DNA from: Crassaminicella profunda
Lineage (GTDB): Bacteria; Bacillota; Clostridia; Peptostreptococcales; Thermotaleaceae
Reading direction: 5' to 3'
DNA: 64,000 bases
NCBI RefSeq assembly: GCF_019884785.1
Contig: NZ_CP082326.1
Span: 4,333,355 to 4,397,354 of the forward strand
Shown: piece by piece, positions 1 to 7,508 of the stretch
How the letters are laid out: each line of letters begins with the position of its first letter
How positions within the stretch are numbered: the first letter of the stretch is position 1
The notes under the pieces: generated by a model
Databases searched by the model: none
What the model was told of the DNA's origin: nothing
The model's input: only the letters and a program-made list of their open reading frames with translations
Made by a program: the position numbers and the translations under genes

Positions 1-1
1 A

Positions 2-238
2 CCTTGCTCAGCGTTGGATGTAAAGAATACTGCTAATATTGAAGAAATGTTAAAAAAGCTTTCTGATCGATACACAATCGTTATTGTTACCCATAATCTT
101 TCCCAGGCAAAAAGAATTGCTGATTATACAGCTTTTTTATTAAATGGAGAAATTGTAGAATATAAAGAGACGAAAGAATTGTTTGAGTATCCTGAAGACT
201 CAAGGACTAAGGAATATATAGAAGGAATATTTGGATAA
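2..238 (+). CDS. pstB: Phosphate ABC transporter ATP-binding protein, C-terminal fragment
   Basis: This is the 3' part of a gene cut by the left edge; the open frame enters at base 2 with no start in the window. The visible 78 residues begin at the end of the Walker B/D-loop region (SALD), where PstB proteins have SALDP, and continue through the H-loop (IVIVTHN) to the family ending YIEGIFG. PstB is the cytoplasmic ATPase of the high-affinity phosphate importer PstSCAB. The residues after the H-loop (SQAKRIADYTAFLLNGEIVE) follow PstB more closely than other importer ATPases. The Walker A region and the rest of the operon lie outside the window, so the substrate call rests on the C-terminal third only. 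Confidence 0.8.
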   Translation, partial: PCSALDVKNTANIEEMLKKLSDRYTIVIVTHNLSQAKRIADYTAFLLNGEIVEYKETKELFEYPEDSRTKEYIEGIFG

Positions 239-239
239 A

Positions 240-270
240 AAAATATCGACTTATTTAGTCGATATTTTTA
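240..270 (+). terminator. Rho-independent terminator after pstB
   Basis: A 10-bp stem (AAATATCGAC at 241-250 with GTCGATATTT at 259-268) and a T-rich 3' flank begin 3 bases after the pstB stop codon. A-rich sequence on the other side would let it also act on the convergent tRNA transcript. Confidence 0.85.
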
Positions 271-271
271 T

Positions 272-348
272 TGGTACCCCATCAGGGATTCGAACCCTGG
301 ACACCCTGATTAAGAGTCAGGTGCTCTAGCCAACTGAGCTAATAGGGT
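272..348 (-). tRNA. tRNA-Lys (anticodon CUU)
   Basis: On the minus strand a 77-nt cloverleaf folds completely. The acceptor stem pairs ACCCTAT with ATGGGGT (one T-G wobble), the D arm contains AGCTCAGTTGGCTAGAGC, the anticodon stem CCTGA/TCAGG encloses loop CTCTTAA with anticodon CTT, and the T arm is CAGGG-TTCGAAT-CCCTG. The 3' CCA is encoded at 272-274. The gene stands alone and converges on pstB. Confidence 0.97.
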
Positions 349-368
349 ATGTCCTTTGAACAAATATG

Positions 369-397
369 ATTATACGCCTTATTCATTTATTTGTCTA
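369..397 (-). promoter_or_regulatory. Promoter of tRNA-Lys
   Basis: On the minus strand TAGACA (392-397) and TATAAT (369-374) are separated by exactly 17 bp. The -10 box ends 20 bases before the tRNA 5' end, as expected for a vegetative sigma-A promoter. Confidence 0.8.
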
Positions 398-404
398 CCA
401 TAAT

Positions 405-459
405 AAGGAAAATTTATAATAAAATTTATATTATAGATTTTTTTAATAAATTTTCCTTT
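405..459. repeat. AT-rich inverted repeat
   Basis: Arms reading AAGGAAAATTTAT near 405-418 and ATAAATTTTCCTT near 446-458 are perfect reverse complements around an AT-rich loop of about 27 nt. It sits between the tRNA-Lys promoter and the 3' end of the HD-GYP gene and may serve as that gene's terminator on the minus strand. No other feature is visible between 460 and 577. Confidence 0.5.
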
Positions 460-577
460 ATTTATCATAAACTACTGAATGGTATATGCGGGAATGGAAA
501 TTAATTTTAAGGTAGAGTACACATCTGAATCTTTTATATTTAGCTTCATTGAAGGGTAAATAGTTGAGTATATTTTT

Positions 578-2110
578 TTAATGGATATCTTCTTCATATA
601 TTTTTTTATGAATGAATATTTCAAGAAGATCTTTATCTAAATGGTGTTGCTTTGCTTCTTTTTGAAGAATTTTGAGTGTTTTATCAAGGGGTAAGGCTTT
701 TTTATAAGGACGGTCTTTTGCTGTTAGAGCTTCAAAAATATCTACAATAGCTAGTATTTTTGATGGAATAAGAATTTCATCTTCCTTTAACCCCTTAGGA
801 TAACCAGATCCATCTAATTTTTCATGATGAGCTGCTGCAATCAGAGGAACCTTTTCTAAATCCTTTCCCCAAGAAATGGACTTTAATATTTCATAGGTAT
901 AAGAAGGATGATATTCCATCATTACCCGTTGTTCTTTTGTAAGGTTTCCGCGTTTAACAGTTAATTGATTATATTCTGATTGATTGAGTAGATTTTTTAT
1001 TTTTCCATCTATATCTTTAAAGGTTATTGAGGATATTTTTTCGAGAATTTTTATTTCGTCATTAGTTATAAAACCTTTCGTATTTAGGTTACAGATGAAT
1101 ATATAGTATTGATCTATTTCATCAAAAATTTGTTTTTCTTCTTCTGAAATAATATGAGAAAGCTTTTTATATTCAAGCTCCTTTTTATAATAATAAAACC
1201 TATATTTTAGTATTTCTAATTCAGATTCAGATAATTTAGTCCTTTTTAGTAAGATAGCTTCTTTTACTCCGATTTTTCCAATATCATGAAGAAGCCCAGC
1301 GTAGTATATTTGATGGATTTCCTTTTGAGAGAAATAGAGGTTTTTATATTTTCCATAGGTCGTTTGATTAACAGCTTTTGCAAATATAGCTGCGTATTTA
1401 GCAACACGAATAGAGTGACCAGCAGTAGTAGGGTCCCTTTGGTCAATGGTTGCTACCATACTTTCAATAAAGGTTTCGAACAGGTTTTTTATTTCTTGAT
1501 AAAGCTTACTTCTTTCTAATAAAATAGCAGCTAAAGAAGCTAACGAAGCAATAGTATTTTCTTCTTCTTCTGAGAAGGGGAGGGTGTGATTTTTATAATC
1601 TTCTTTTGTTATTAGAGGAATATGATAATCCTTTTTTTTGTTGATAAGTTGTAGAACACCAGTTGTTTCACCCTTTAGATTTTTCATGGGAATAACTAGC
1701 ATATTGATGGTTTTATAGTTGTTTTTTTTATCAAAGGAATCATTGTATTTGATTCCTATAGTAGAAGGGATATCACTAACTCTTCGAAAATTATATGATT
1801 TTCCTGTTAATGCACAAAATCCAGAGATACTTTTTTTGTCAATAGGAAGGAGGAATTGTTTAAAAGGAAAAATCTTCGAATAATTTCTAGCGATTTTAAA
1901 TCGTAGATACTCTTCTTTTTCCTTTTCTTCTTTTATATAGATACTTCCTCCATCGCTATCTGTAATTTTCATACTTTCTTCTACAATCATTTCAAGTAAT
2001 TTATCTGTATTTTGCTCTGCTGAAAGATGGATGCCAATTTTATTCAATCGATCTAATAACTTTTCTTGTTTTTTAATTTTTTTATAAGCATTCTCTAATG
2101 CTTTTCTCAT
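578..2110 (-). CDS. GAF and HD-GYP domain protein, probable c-di-GMP phosphodiesterase
   Basis: A 510-residue soluble protein. An N-terminal coiled coil leads into a GAF sensor domain (about residues 20-200) and then an HD-GYP hydrolase domain. The HD pair lies at residues 275-276 in LLHDIGKIGV, and the signature HHEKLDGSGYP begins at residue 428; both are intact, so hydrolysis of c-di-GMP to GMP or pGpG is likely. An ATG 26 codons upstream (2188) also exists, but the ATG at 2110 has AAGGGGAG at the right distance, and the resulting length matches the paralog at 46095-47618 (507 aa), which shares both domains. An insertion of about 100 residues between the HD and GYP motifs is common to the two. 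It is monocistronic here. Ligand of the GAF domain is unknown. Confidence 0.9.
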   Translation of the reverse strand: MRKALENAYKKIKKQEKLLDRLNKIGIHLSAEQNTDKLLEMIVEESMKITDSDGGSIYIKEEKEKEEYLRFKIARNYSKIFPFKQFLLPIDKKSISGFCALTGKSYNFRRVSDIPSTIGIKYNDSFDKKNNYKTINMLVIPMKNLKGETTGVLQLINKKKDYHIPLITKEDYKNHTLPFSEEEENTIASLASLAAILLERSKLYQEIKNLFETFIESMVATIDQRDPTTAGHSIRVAKYAAIFAKAVNQTTYGKYKNLYFSQKEIHQIYYAGLLHDIGKIGVKEAILLKRTKLSESELEILKYRFYYYKKELEYKKLSHIISEEEKQIFDEIDQYYIFICNLNTKGFITNDEIKILEKISSITFKDIDGKIKNLLNQSEYNQLTVKRGNLTKEQRVMMEYHPSYTYEILKSISWGKDLEKVPLIAAAHHEKLDGSGYPKGLKEDEILIPSKILAIVDIFEALTAKDRPYKKALPLDKTLKILQKEAKQHHLDKDLLEIFIHKKIYEEDIH

Positions 2111-2425
2111 TCCTAACTCCCCTTTGCATTTTGCATAATATTCAAAACTCTCTACAAATAGTATATGGAAAAAATTGTTTAAAAACAATCTGTTTAAGGG
2201 GAATATAGAATTAAATAAAGAAATAGATATAAAAAAGACAAGCTGTAAGAAAATTTAATAACAAACGAAAGAAATTATGATCTAATTAAAAATAGGGGAA
2301 GAGTATCTTGTATAGGGTTTAGTAAATATACTGTGATGAAATCTAACAAAGTTTTGAGTGATACAAAAGAATGAATAGCATGAATCTTGAATGAATTTCA
2401 AATTATCCCTAAATATTGGTTGCTG

Positions 2426-2454
2426 TTGACTTTTCCAGAGTAGAATGGTAATAT
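2426..2454 (+). promoter_or_regulatory. Sigma-A promoter of the purine permease leader
   Basis: TTGACT (2426-2431), a 17-bp spacer and TAATAT (2449-2454). Transcription would start near 2461, about 20 nt before the guanine aptamer. Confidence 0.75.
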
Positions 2455-2479
2455 ACATAAAAATAAATAGAGAAAAGGA

Positions 2480-2546
2480 AGCCATATAATTCTGATAATA
2501 GGGTTCAGAAGTATCTACTAGAAACCGTAAATTTCTTACTATGGTA
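2480..2546 (+). promoter_or_regulatory. Purine riboswitch aptamer, guanine type
   Basis: The sequence aligns position by position with the B. subtilis xpt aptamer (xpt number = window position minus 2465). P1 pairs GCCATA with TATGGT; J1/2 is TAA; P2 is TTCTGA/TCAGAA; L2 is AATAGGG, keeping A33, U34, A35, G37 and G38; J2/3 is GTATCTAC, keeping U47, U49-U51 and A52; P3 encloses L3 CCGTAAA, identical to the consensus. The specificity base at position 74 (2539) is C, which pairs with guanine or hypoxanthine; adenine riboswitches have U. High purine would stabilise P1 and release the downstream terminator, switching the permease off. Confidence 0.95.
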
Positions 2547-2694
2547 AATCGATAGATCAAGTAATTACTTTCGTAGTTGTAGGATGTATAATTGTTTTTT
2601 TCAATAAATTTGAGAAAACTTATTGAGGGTCGTTGTTATTATACTACTGTATACATAAAAGTTTATAGACATGATTTATAGGCAGGAATAAATC

Positions 2695-2740
2695 AATTCT
2701 GTCATCAGATTTACCCATAGTCTGATGGCAGAATTTTTTT
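2695..2740 (+). terminator. Riboswitch-controlled terminator (expression platform)
   Basis: A 15-bp stem (2695-2709 with 2721-2735, one G-U pair) followed by seven T residues ends 14 bases before the start codon at 2754. Its loop, TTTACCCATAG (2710-2720), is complementary to ACTATGGTAAAT at 2538-2549, the P1 3' strand of the guanine aptamer, apart from one bulged C. That pairing is the antiterminator. Between 2550 and 2694 nothing else is recognised. Confidence 0.92.
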
Positions 2741-2753
2741 AGGAGGGAAAATA

Positions 2754-4139
2754 ATGGAAAACTTCTTTAAATTATCTGAAAATAAAACAGATGTAAAAAC
2801 AGAAATATTAGCAGGATTTACTACATTCATTACAATGGCATATGCCCTTTTGGTTATTCCAAACATATTAAAGGCTTCTGGGATGAATGCTGCAGGACTT
2901 AAAGGGGATGCAGCTTTAGGTTTATCTATTTTGGAGGACCCTGTGATTGCGTCTGCTTTTACAGGAACTTGTATCATTGCAGCGATTGGTACCTTGGTCA
3001 TGTCTTTATATGCAAACCTTCCATTTGCTGTAGCACCAGGAATAGGACTTACTGCATTTTTTTCATATAGTGTATGCTTAACACTAGGGTATACTTGGCA
3101 GCAAGGAATGGCTGCTGTAATGATTTCTGGAATTTTATTTATTTTAATTACGGTTACATCTATAAGAGAAAAAATAGTAAATTGTCTTCCTCAAAATATA
3201 AAGGTGGCAATTACTGCAGGGATTGGATTGTTTATTGCGCTGATTGGCTTAAAGAGTGGAGGAATTGTTATTGCGAATCCTGGAACACTAGTAAGCTTTG
3301 GGAACTTTACAGATAAAAATGTAGTCCTTACAGTAATAGGTATTGTAATTATGGCAATTCTTATGGCAAGAGGTATAAAGGGAGCAATGCTCATATCTAT
3401 TTTATTGACTACTGCAATTGGGATTCCAATGGGGATTACAAAAATTGAAGGACTAAAACTGATTAGTATGCCTCCATCTGTAGCTCCTACATTTATGGCT
3501 ATGGATTTTAAAGGATTATTATCCCATGGAGGCCAAGGAATTATTGGAGCTCTTACCAGTGTATTTATGGTTGTTTTAACCTTTAGTTTAGTAGATCTCT
3601 TTGATACTATTGGTACATTAGTAGGAACAGCTCAAAGAGCCAATATGATTAGAAAAGATGGCAGCATTAGAGGAATGAAAAAGGCACTTCTAGCAGATGC
3701 TATTGCAACGACTTTTAGTTCTATGTTTGGAGGGGCAACTACTGCTACATATGTTGAATCAACTGCAGGAATTGCAGAAGGGGGAAGAACAGGACTAACT
3801 ACATTAGTTGTAGGGATTCTTTTCATTCTTTCATTATTCTTTGGAGGGGTTGTAGGGATTGTGCCTGCACAAGCAACTGCACCAGCACTCATTATTGTAG
3901 GGGTTTTAATGCTTGAATCTATAAAAGAAGTGAATTTTACAGATTTTACAGAAGCTGTACCAGCATTTTTTACGATTGCTATGATGCCTTTTAGCTATAG
4001 TATTGCAAATGGTATTGCTGCAGGGATTATATTTTATCCGATTATGAAAGTAAGTGTAGGAAAATATAAAGAGGTTCATCCGATTATGTATATACTTGCT
4101 GTATTGTTTATTGTTAGATTTGTATTATTACCTCAATAA
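2754..4139 (+). CDS. pbuG: Guanine/hypoxanthine permease, NCS2 (AzgA/PbuG) family
   Basis: A 461-residue polytopic membrane protein with about 12-13 hydrophobic segments. The N-terminus (TDVKTEILAGFTTFITMAYA) and the stretch FSLVDLFDTIGTLVGTA are hallmarks of the AzgA-like branch of nucleobase:cation symporters, which take up guanine, hypoxanthine or adenine by proton symport. Length is normal for the family. The start is set by AGGAGGGA eight bases upstream. The guanine riboswitch directly in front, with C at the specificity position, argues for guanine/hypoxanthine as substrate rather than adenine. The gene is monocistronic and closed by a strong terminator. Confidence 0.93.
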   Translation: MENFFKLSENKTDVKTEILAGFTTFITMAYALLVIPNILKASGMNAAGLKGDAALGLSILEDPVIASAFTGTCIIAAIGTLVMSLYANLPFAVAPGIGLTAFFSYSVCLTLGYTWQQGMAAVMISGILFILITVTSIREKIVNCLPQNIKVAITAGIGLFIALIGLKSGGIVIANPGTLVSFGNFTDKNVVLTVIGIVIMAILMARGIKGAMLISILLTTAIGIPMGITKIEGLKLISMPPSVAPTFMAMDFKGLLSHGGQGIIGALTSVFMVVLTFSLVDLFDTIGTLVGTAQRANMIRKDGSIRGMKKALLADAIATTFSSMFGGATTATYVESTAGIAEGGRTGLTTLVVGILFILSLFFGGVVGIVPAQATAPALIIVGVLMLESIKEVNFTDFTEAVPAFFTIAMMPFSYSIANGIAAGIIFYPIMKVSVGKYKEVHPIMYILAVLFIVRFVLLPQ

Positions 4140-4163
4140 AAAACTGCCGAAAGGCAGTTTTTT
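4139..4163 (+). terminator. Rho-independent terminator after the purine permease
   Basis: AAACTGCC-GAAA-GGCAGTTTTTT: an 8-bp stem with a GAAA tetraloop and T-tract immediately after the stop codon. Confidence 0.93.
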
Positions 4164-4278
4164 ATTTTTCTATTGAAATTTATATATTTATACAATAAAC
4201 TATAATGAAAGGATTATTTTATCCATAATATAGAGATATTTCCATTTATAAATATATGAAATTTCAAGGGGTGGTTCT

Positions 4279-5058
4279 ATGATAGATATACAAGGAATTA
4301 TGAGTAATCTAAAGGTTTTATATGTAGAAGATGAAGAAATTACAAGAATGATTATGAAAAAAATGTTAAAGAAAAAGTGTGGGAAATTTTATATAGGAAA
4401 AGATGGACAACAAGGAATGGAACTATATCATACCCATAGACCACAGCTTATTATTACAGACCTTAGAATGCCCAATATGAATGGAATGGAAATGATTAAG
4501 AAAATTCGTAAGATAGATCAAGAATGTGGCATTATTATTGCTACAGAAATAGAGGAAAAACAGTATATTTTAGATAGTGTGCATATAGGAATAGATCAGT
4601 ATTTAATTAAGCCCATAGATGAAAAAATGTTGATAGATGCTTTTGATAGTGTTATAAGAAAGATTATTGGAAGAATGAAAGAAAAGGAGATTAGCCATTT
4701 ATTATATACGAATAAAGTAGAAAAACAAAAGCTAGAAGATGGTATTAAACTAAAAATTTCTCCGTTCTTAAAAGCCAAAACGGGAAAAGGACCGAAAGAT
4801 ATCAAGGTATTTATTCAAGGAATGCAAGTAAATATTAAAGCATCAGGTGTACTTACTGTTTTTGAAGAAACACTGATACAAAATGAAGAGAATATTACTT
4901 TGGTGGATTATAATAGAAAAGTCTTTTATAAATCCCAAAGAATAGAAATAGAGAAATTATTAGAAGCTATTTTAAATATGAAAGTATCTCTTTTAGATAT
5001 TTATACGAATGCAAGTTTAAATGTAGATGAACTGATTTTTCGTCTTAATATAGAATAA
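4279..5058 (+). CDS. Response regulator receiver fused to an MpsC-like (DUF2294) domain
   Basis: 259 residues in two parts. Residues 12-125 form a receiver domain: acidic pair in VEDEE, phosphoacceptor D61 in IITDLRMP, and the conserved lysine in YLIKPID. After a short linker, residues 150-259 carry SPFLKAKTGKGPKDIKVFI, the ASGVLTVFEETL segment and a C-terminal strand ending in LIFRLN. This matches DUF2294, also called the MpsC domain, found as a stand-alone small protein beside sodium/bicarbonate systems in Firmicutes. I know of no established output for this domain in a response regulator, so the function is open. No kinase gene is adjacent on this strand. AAGGGGTGG precedes the ATG at normal spacing, and a terminator overlaps the stop codon. 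Confidence 0.75.
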   Translation: MIDIQGIMSNLKVLYVEDEEITRMIMKKMLKKKCGKFYIGKDGQQGMELYHTHRPQLIITDLRMPNMNGMEMIKKIRKIDQECGIIIATEIEEKQYILDSVHIGIDQYLIKPIDEKMLIDAFDSVIRKIIGRMKEKEISHLLYTNKVEKQKLEDGIKLKISPFLKAKTGKGPKDIKVFIQGMQVNIKASGVLTVFEETLIQNEENITLVDYNRKVFYKSQRIEIEKLLEAILNMKVSLLDIYTNASLNVDELIFRLNIE

Positions 5059-5089
5059 CCAAGGAGGACAAATCCTTGGTTATTTATTT
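5057..5089. terminator. Bidirectional terminator between convergent genes
   Basis: AACCAAGGA (5057-5065) pairs with TCCTTGGTT (5073-5081), followed by a T-rich flank. It lies between the receiver-MpsC gene and the convergent histidine kinase. Confidence 0.8.
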
Positions 5090-6473
5090 AAATAGGGTTT
5101 GAGTGAATTTTTTTTATAGGGAAGATGATTTTGAAAATTGTTCCATCTTTTTCACTACTTTGTACATGTATATTCCCTTCGTGTATTTTTACTAATTCAT
5201 AAACAATAGACAACCCTATACCATACCCAGTTATATTTTCAGTATTACTACATCTATACAAATAGTCAAACATATGATTGATCTCAGCATCGGGAATGAC
5301 GATACCAAAGTTTTTAACTAAAATAATTACGGAATGATCTTTTATAAAAGATTGAATAAAAACTTTTGTGTTTTCAAAAGAAAATTTATAAGCATTAGAA
5401 AGTAAGTTGTAAATAATTTGTTTTAGCTTATTTTCATCCATAAGGACTTCTATGTTTGTAGATAAATCTTTTTGGATGGATAAATTTTTTTTATTGAATT
5501 GAGGAAGAAGCAATGAAACTGCTTTTTCTAAAACTTGATCTAGATGAAAGTTTGTTTTATTTAAAACAAAATTATCTTCATGCAATTGATGAATGTTTTC
5601 CATATTGCGTATTAAAATAGACAATCTTTCAAATTCATCGTAAAGATAGATCAGTTTATCATTAGAGGGTTCCCAAATACCATCTATGAAAGCTTCTATA
5701 TGGGTTTGGATTGTTGTAATGGGTGTTTTGATTTCATGTGAAATATTTGAACATATTTTTTTTCTTAAATTCTCTTGGTTTTGTAGAGAATTAGCTAGAT
5801 AGTCAATGGAAGTAGCTAATTTATTTAATTCACTAATAGAACTGTTTATAGAAGTTCTAGTACAGAGCCTTCCATCTGTAATTTTTCTAGCTGTTTGTGT
5901 TAATTGGGTGATGGGGATGACAAATTGTTTAGCAAGGAGCATACTAATGAATATACCAATGCATAGCGTAATAATAAAAGTAATAAATATGGAGCGATAT
6001 AGGGCATATTCTAGTTTAATAGTATCCATCTCATCTGTTACAGGTGCATAGTAGCTGATGATAGCTATATACTGCTTTGTTTTGTTGTAATAAATATTAC
6101 GATATTCATGATGGAGTTGGTACAAGGGAATAGGTTCAAATATCTTATCAATATCAAATTCTTGAATTGTAAGCTTATTAGATGTTTCATAGATGATCTT
6201 TTCATCAAGAGTTTGAATGGCTATGGAAATATTTGATAGTGTTGCATAGTGTGAAAGTATGGAATTTTTGAAATCGGGATGTTCAGGATTTTTTTTAATA
6301 GTTTTATTGATGAGGACTATTGCTTTATTAATTTTTGTAGTAGAATTTTTTAATAGGCGAATGTAAAAATTATTATTAATGGTGATATTAGAAAGAATTA
6401 GGGTTACTAGTGTTGTGATGATAATAATAAGTATAAAATAAGTCATTAATTTTTTATGAATGTTAATATTCAT
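5088..6473 (-). CDS. Membrane sensor histidine kinase (HAMP, HisKA, HATPase), degenerate G1 box
   Basis: 461 residues. Two transmembrane segments (about 8-28 and 165-187) flank an extracytoplasmic sensor of about 135 residues, then HAMP (about 188-235), the HisKA dimerisation domain with H246 in NISHEIKTPIT, and an HATPase domain. The N box (NLLSNAYKFS) and G2 box (GYGIGLSIV) are present, but the G1 box reads NFGIVI where kinases have DxGxG: the adenine-contacting Asp is N388 and the second Gly is V392. The ATG at 6473 is preferred over one four codons upstream because GGAGG lies six bases before it. It overlaps the response regulator gene by 11 bases, so the two form one translationally coupled pair. 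Signal is unknown. Confidence 0.87.
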   Translation of the reverse strand: MNINIHKKLMTYFILIIIITTLVTLILSNITINNNFYIRLLKNSTTKINKAIVLINKTIKKNPEHPDFKNSILSHYATLSNISIAIQTLDEKIIYETSNKLTIQEFDIDKIFEPIPLYQLHHEYRNIYYNKTKQYIAIISYYAPVTDEMDTIKLEYALYRSIFITFIITLCIGIFISMLLAKQFVIPITQLTQTARKITDGRLCTRTSINSSISELNKLATSIDYLANSLQNQENLRKKICSNISHEIKTPITTIQTHIEAFIDGIWEPSNDKLIYLYDEFERLSILIRNMENIHQLHEDNFVLNKTNFHLDQVLEKAVSLLLPQFNKKNLSIQKDLSTNIEVLMDENKLKQIIYNLLSNAYKFSFENTKVFIQSFIKDHSVIILVKNFGIVIPDAEINHMFDYLYRCSNTENITGYGIGLSIVYELVKIHEGNIHVQSSEKDGTIFKIIFPIKKIHSNPI

Positions 6474-7158
6474 GAGAACCTCCAAATTTATAACCTACTC
6501 CAAAAACGGTTAAAATATATTTTGGATCTTTAGGATGATCTTCGATTTTTTTTCGAAGATTTTTAATATGGGTATCGATAATTCTTTCATATCCGTTGTA
6601 ATCATGACCTAATATTTTTTCTACAATCATTTTTCTAGAAAATGCCACATATGGATTAGAAGTAAGTAAAAATAGAATATCGTATTCGCTGGGTGTTAAA
6701 TTGACGGGTATATTATTTTTTAGAATCAAACGTTTTTGATGATCAATTAGTAATTTACCCTGATTGAATGAAAAGGTAGAGAGGGTGTTATAACATCTTT
6801 TAATGAGTGAATCTACTCTTTTTACAAGAACTTTAACGCTAAAAGGTTTTGTTACATATTCGTCTGCTCCTAAGGTGAACCCTTTTATTTTAGAAGATTC
6901 ATCTGATTTAGCAGTTAATATGATGATGGGAATATCTGAAGATTTTCTTATTTTTTCACATATTGTTTCACCAGATAAATCAGGAAGCATTAAATCTAAA
7001 ATAATTAAATGAGGATTAAAAGTATGAAATAGATTTAAAGCACATTGGCCGCACATGGCTGTGGCAATTTCATATTGAGCGTTTTCTAAGTAAGATGCAA
7101 TAACATTTAAAATACTTGTTTCATCTTCTATGATTAATACTCTGAAATTTTTATACAT
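6463..7158 (-). CDS. OmpR/PhoB-family DNA-binding response regulator
   Basis: 231 residues: receiver domain (1-120) with acidic pair in IIEDE, phosphoacceptor D55 in LIILDLMLP, switch Thr in ILTAK and Lys in YVTKPF; then a winged-helix DNA-binding domain (about 135-228) with the recognition helix in RIIDTHIKNLRKKI and the terminal hairpin GVGYKF. The start at 7158 has a near-perfect AGGAGGTGA; a longer reading to 7230 lacks one. It is the partner of the kinase encoded directly downstream. A direct repeat typical for OmpR-family binding lies 134 bp upstream of its start (see 7292), in front of the divergent hybrid kinase. Confidence 0.93.
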   Translation of the reverse strand: MYKNFRVLIIEDETSILNVIASYLENAQYEIATAMCGQCALNLFHTFNPHLIILDLMLPDLSGETICEKIRKSSDIPIIILTAKSDESSKIKGFTLGADEYVTKPFSVKVLVKRVDSLIKRCYNTLSTFSFNQGKLLIDHQKRLILKNNIPVNLTPSEYDILFLLTSNPYVAFSRKMIVEKILGHDYNGYERIIDTHIKNLRKKIEDHPKDPKYILTVFGVGYKFGGSHEY

Positions 7159-7291
7159 ATAGTCACCTCCTTGCAATTGTTTAAAATTTAAATCAATAAT
7201 ATTATACTCTATTGAGGTAATATTCGACAATATATTACATAAAATTTAAAAAAATGAATATATTTTAAAAAATGGGTTAAAATGATAAAAT

Positions 7292-7324
7292 CTTCATGAA
7301 ATCTTCACAAAAATAGGCTATAAT
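7292..7324 (+). promoter_or_regulatory. Candidate OmpR-type operator and promoter for the hybrid kinase
   Basis: Two adjacent 11-bp direct repeats, CTTCATGAAAT (7292-7302) and CTTCACAAAAA (7303-7313), stand six bases before a consensus -10 box TATAAT (7319-7324). No good -35 box is present, which is the usual arrangement for promoters activated by PhoB/OmpR-type regulators binding tandem 11-bp half-sites. Confidence 0.5.
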
Positions 7325-7393
7325 AACTATGGGAAAGAAAATGTTGAAAATTGTTAGTTTGTCAAATAGGATTAAAAAGTTGAGTATATGAGA

Positions 7394-7481
7394 CTTTTCA
7401 ATAAAAGACAAGCTATATTAGTTATTTTATAAATGAGAGAAAAATCTTTGACTTTTATTGAAAGAGAAGGTTTTTTTTTTT
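7394..7481 (+). terminator. Leader hairpin plus T11 tract, possible attenuator
   Basis: The arms 7394-7412 (TTTTCAATAAAAGACAAG) and 7446-7464 (CTTTGACTTTTATTGAAAG) are nearly perfect reverse complements over about 18 bp. Six bases later comes an uninterrupted run of eleven T residues (7471-7481). This lies between the predicted transcription start near 7331 and the GTG start at 7509, so it could stop transcription before the kinase gene. Confidence 0.45.
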
Positions 7482-7508
7482 GCACCTTTCAAAGAGGAGA
7501 GGATAGTA

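Noticed and set aside
2282-2560. 92-codon minus-strand open frame
   Set aside because: It covers the purine promoter and guanine aptamer on the opposite strand, has no ribosome binding site and no family resemblance.
7458-7508. Upstream TTG start for the hybrid kinase
   Set aside because: It would translate through the T11 tract (Phe-rich) and has no ribosome binding site, while GTG 7509 has one.
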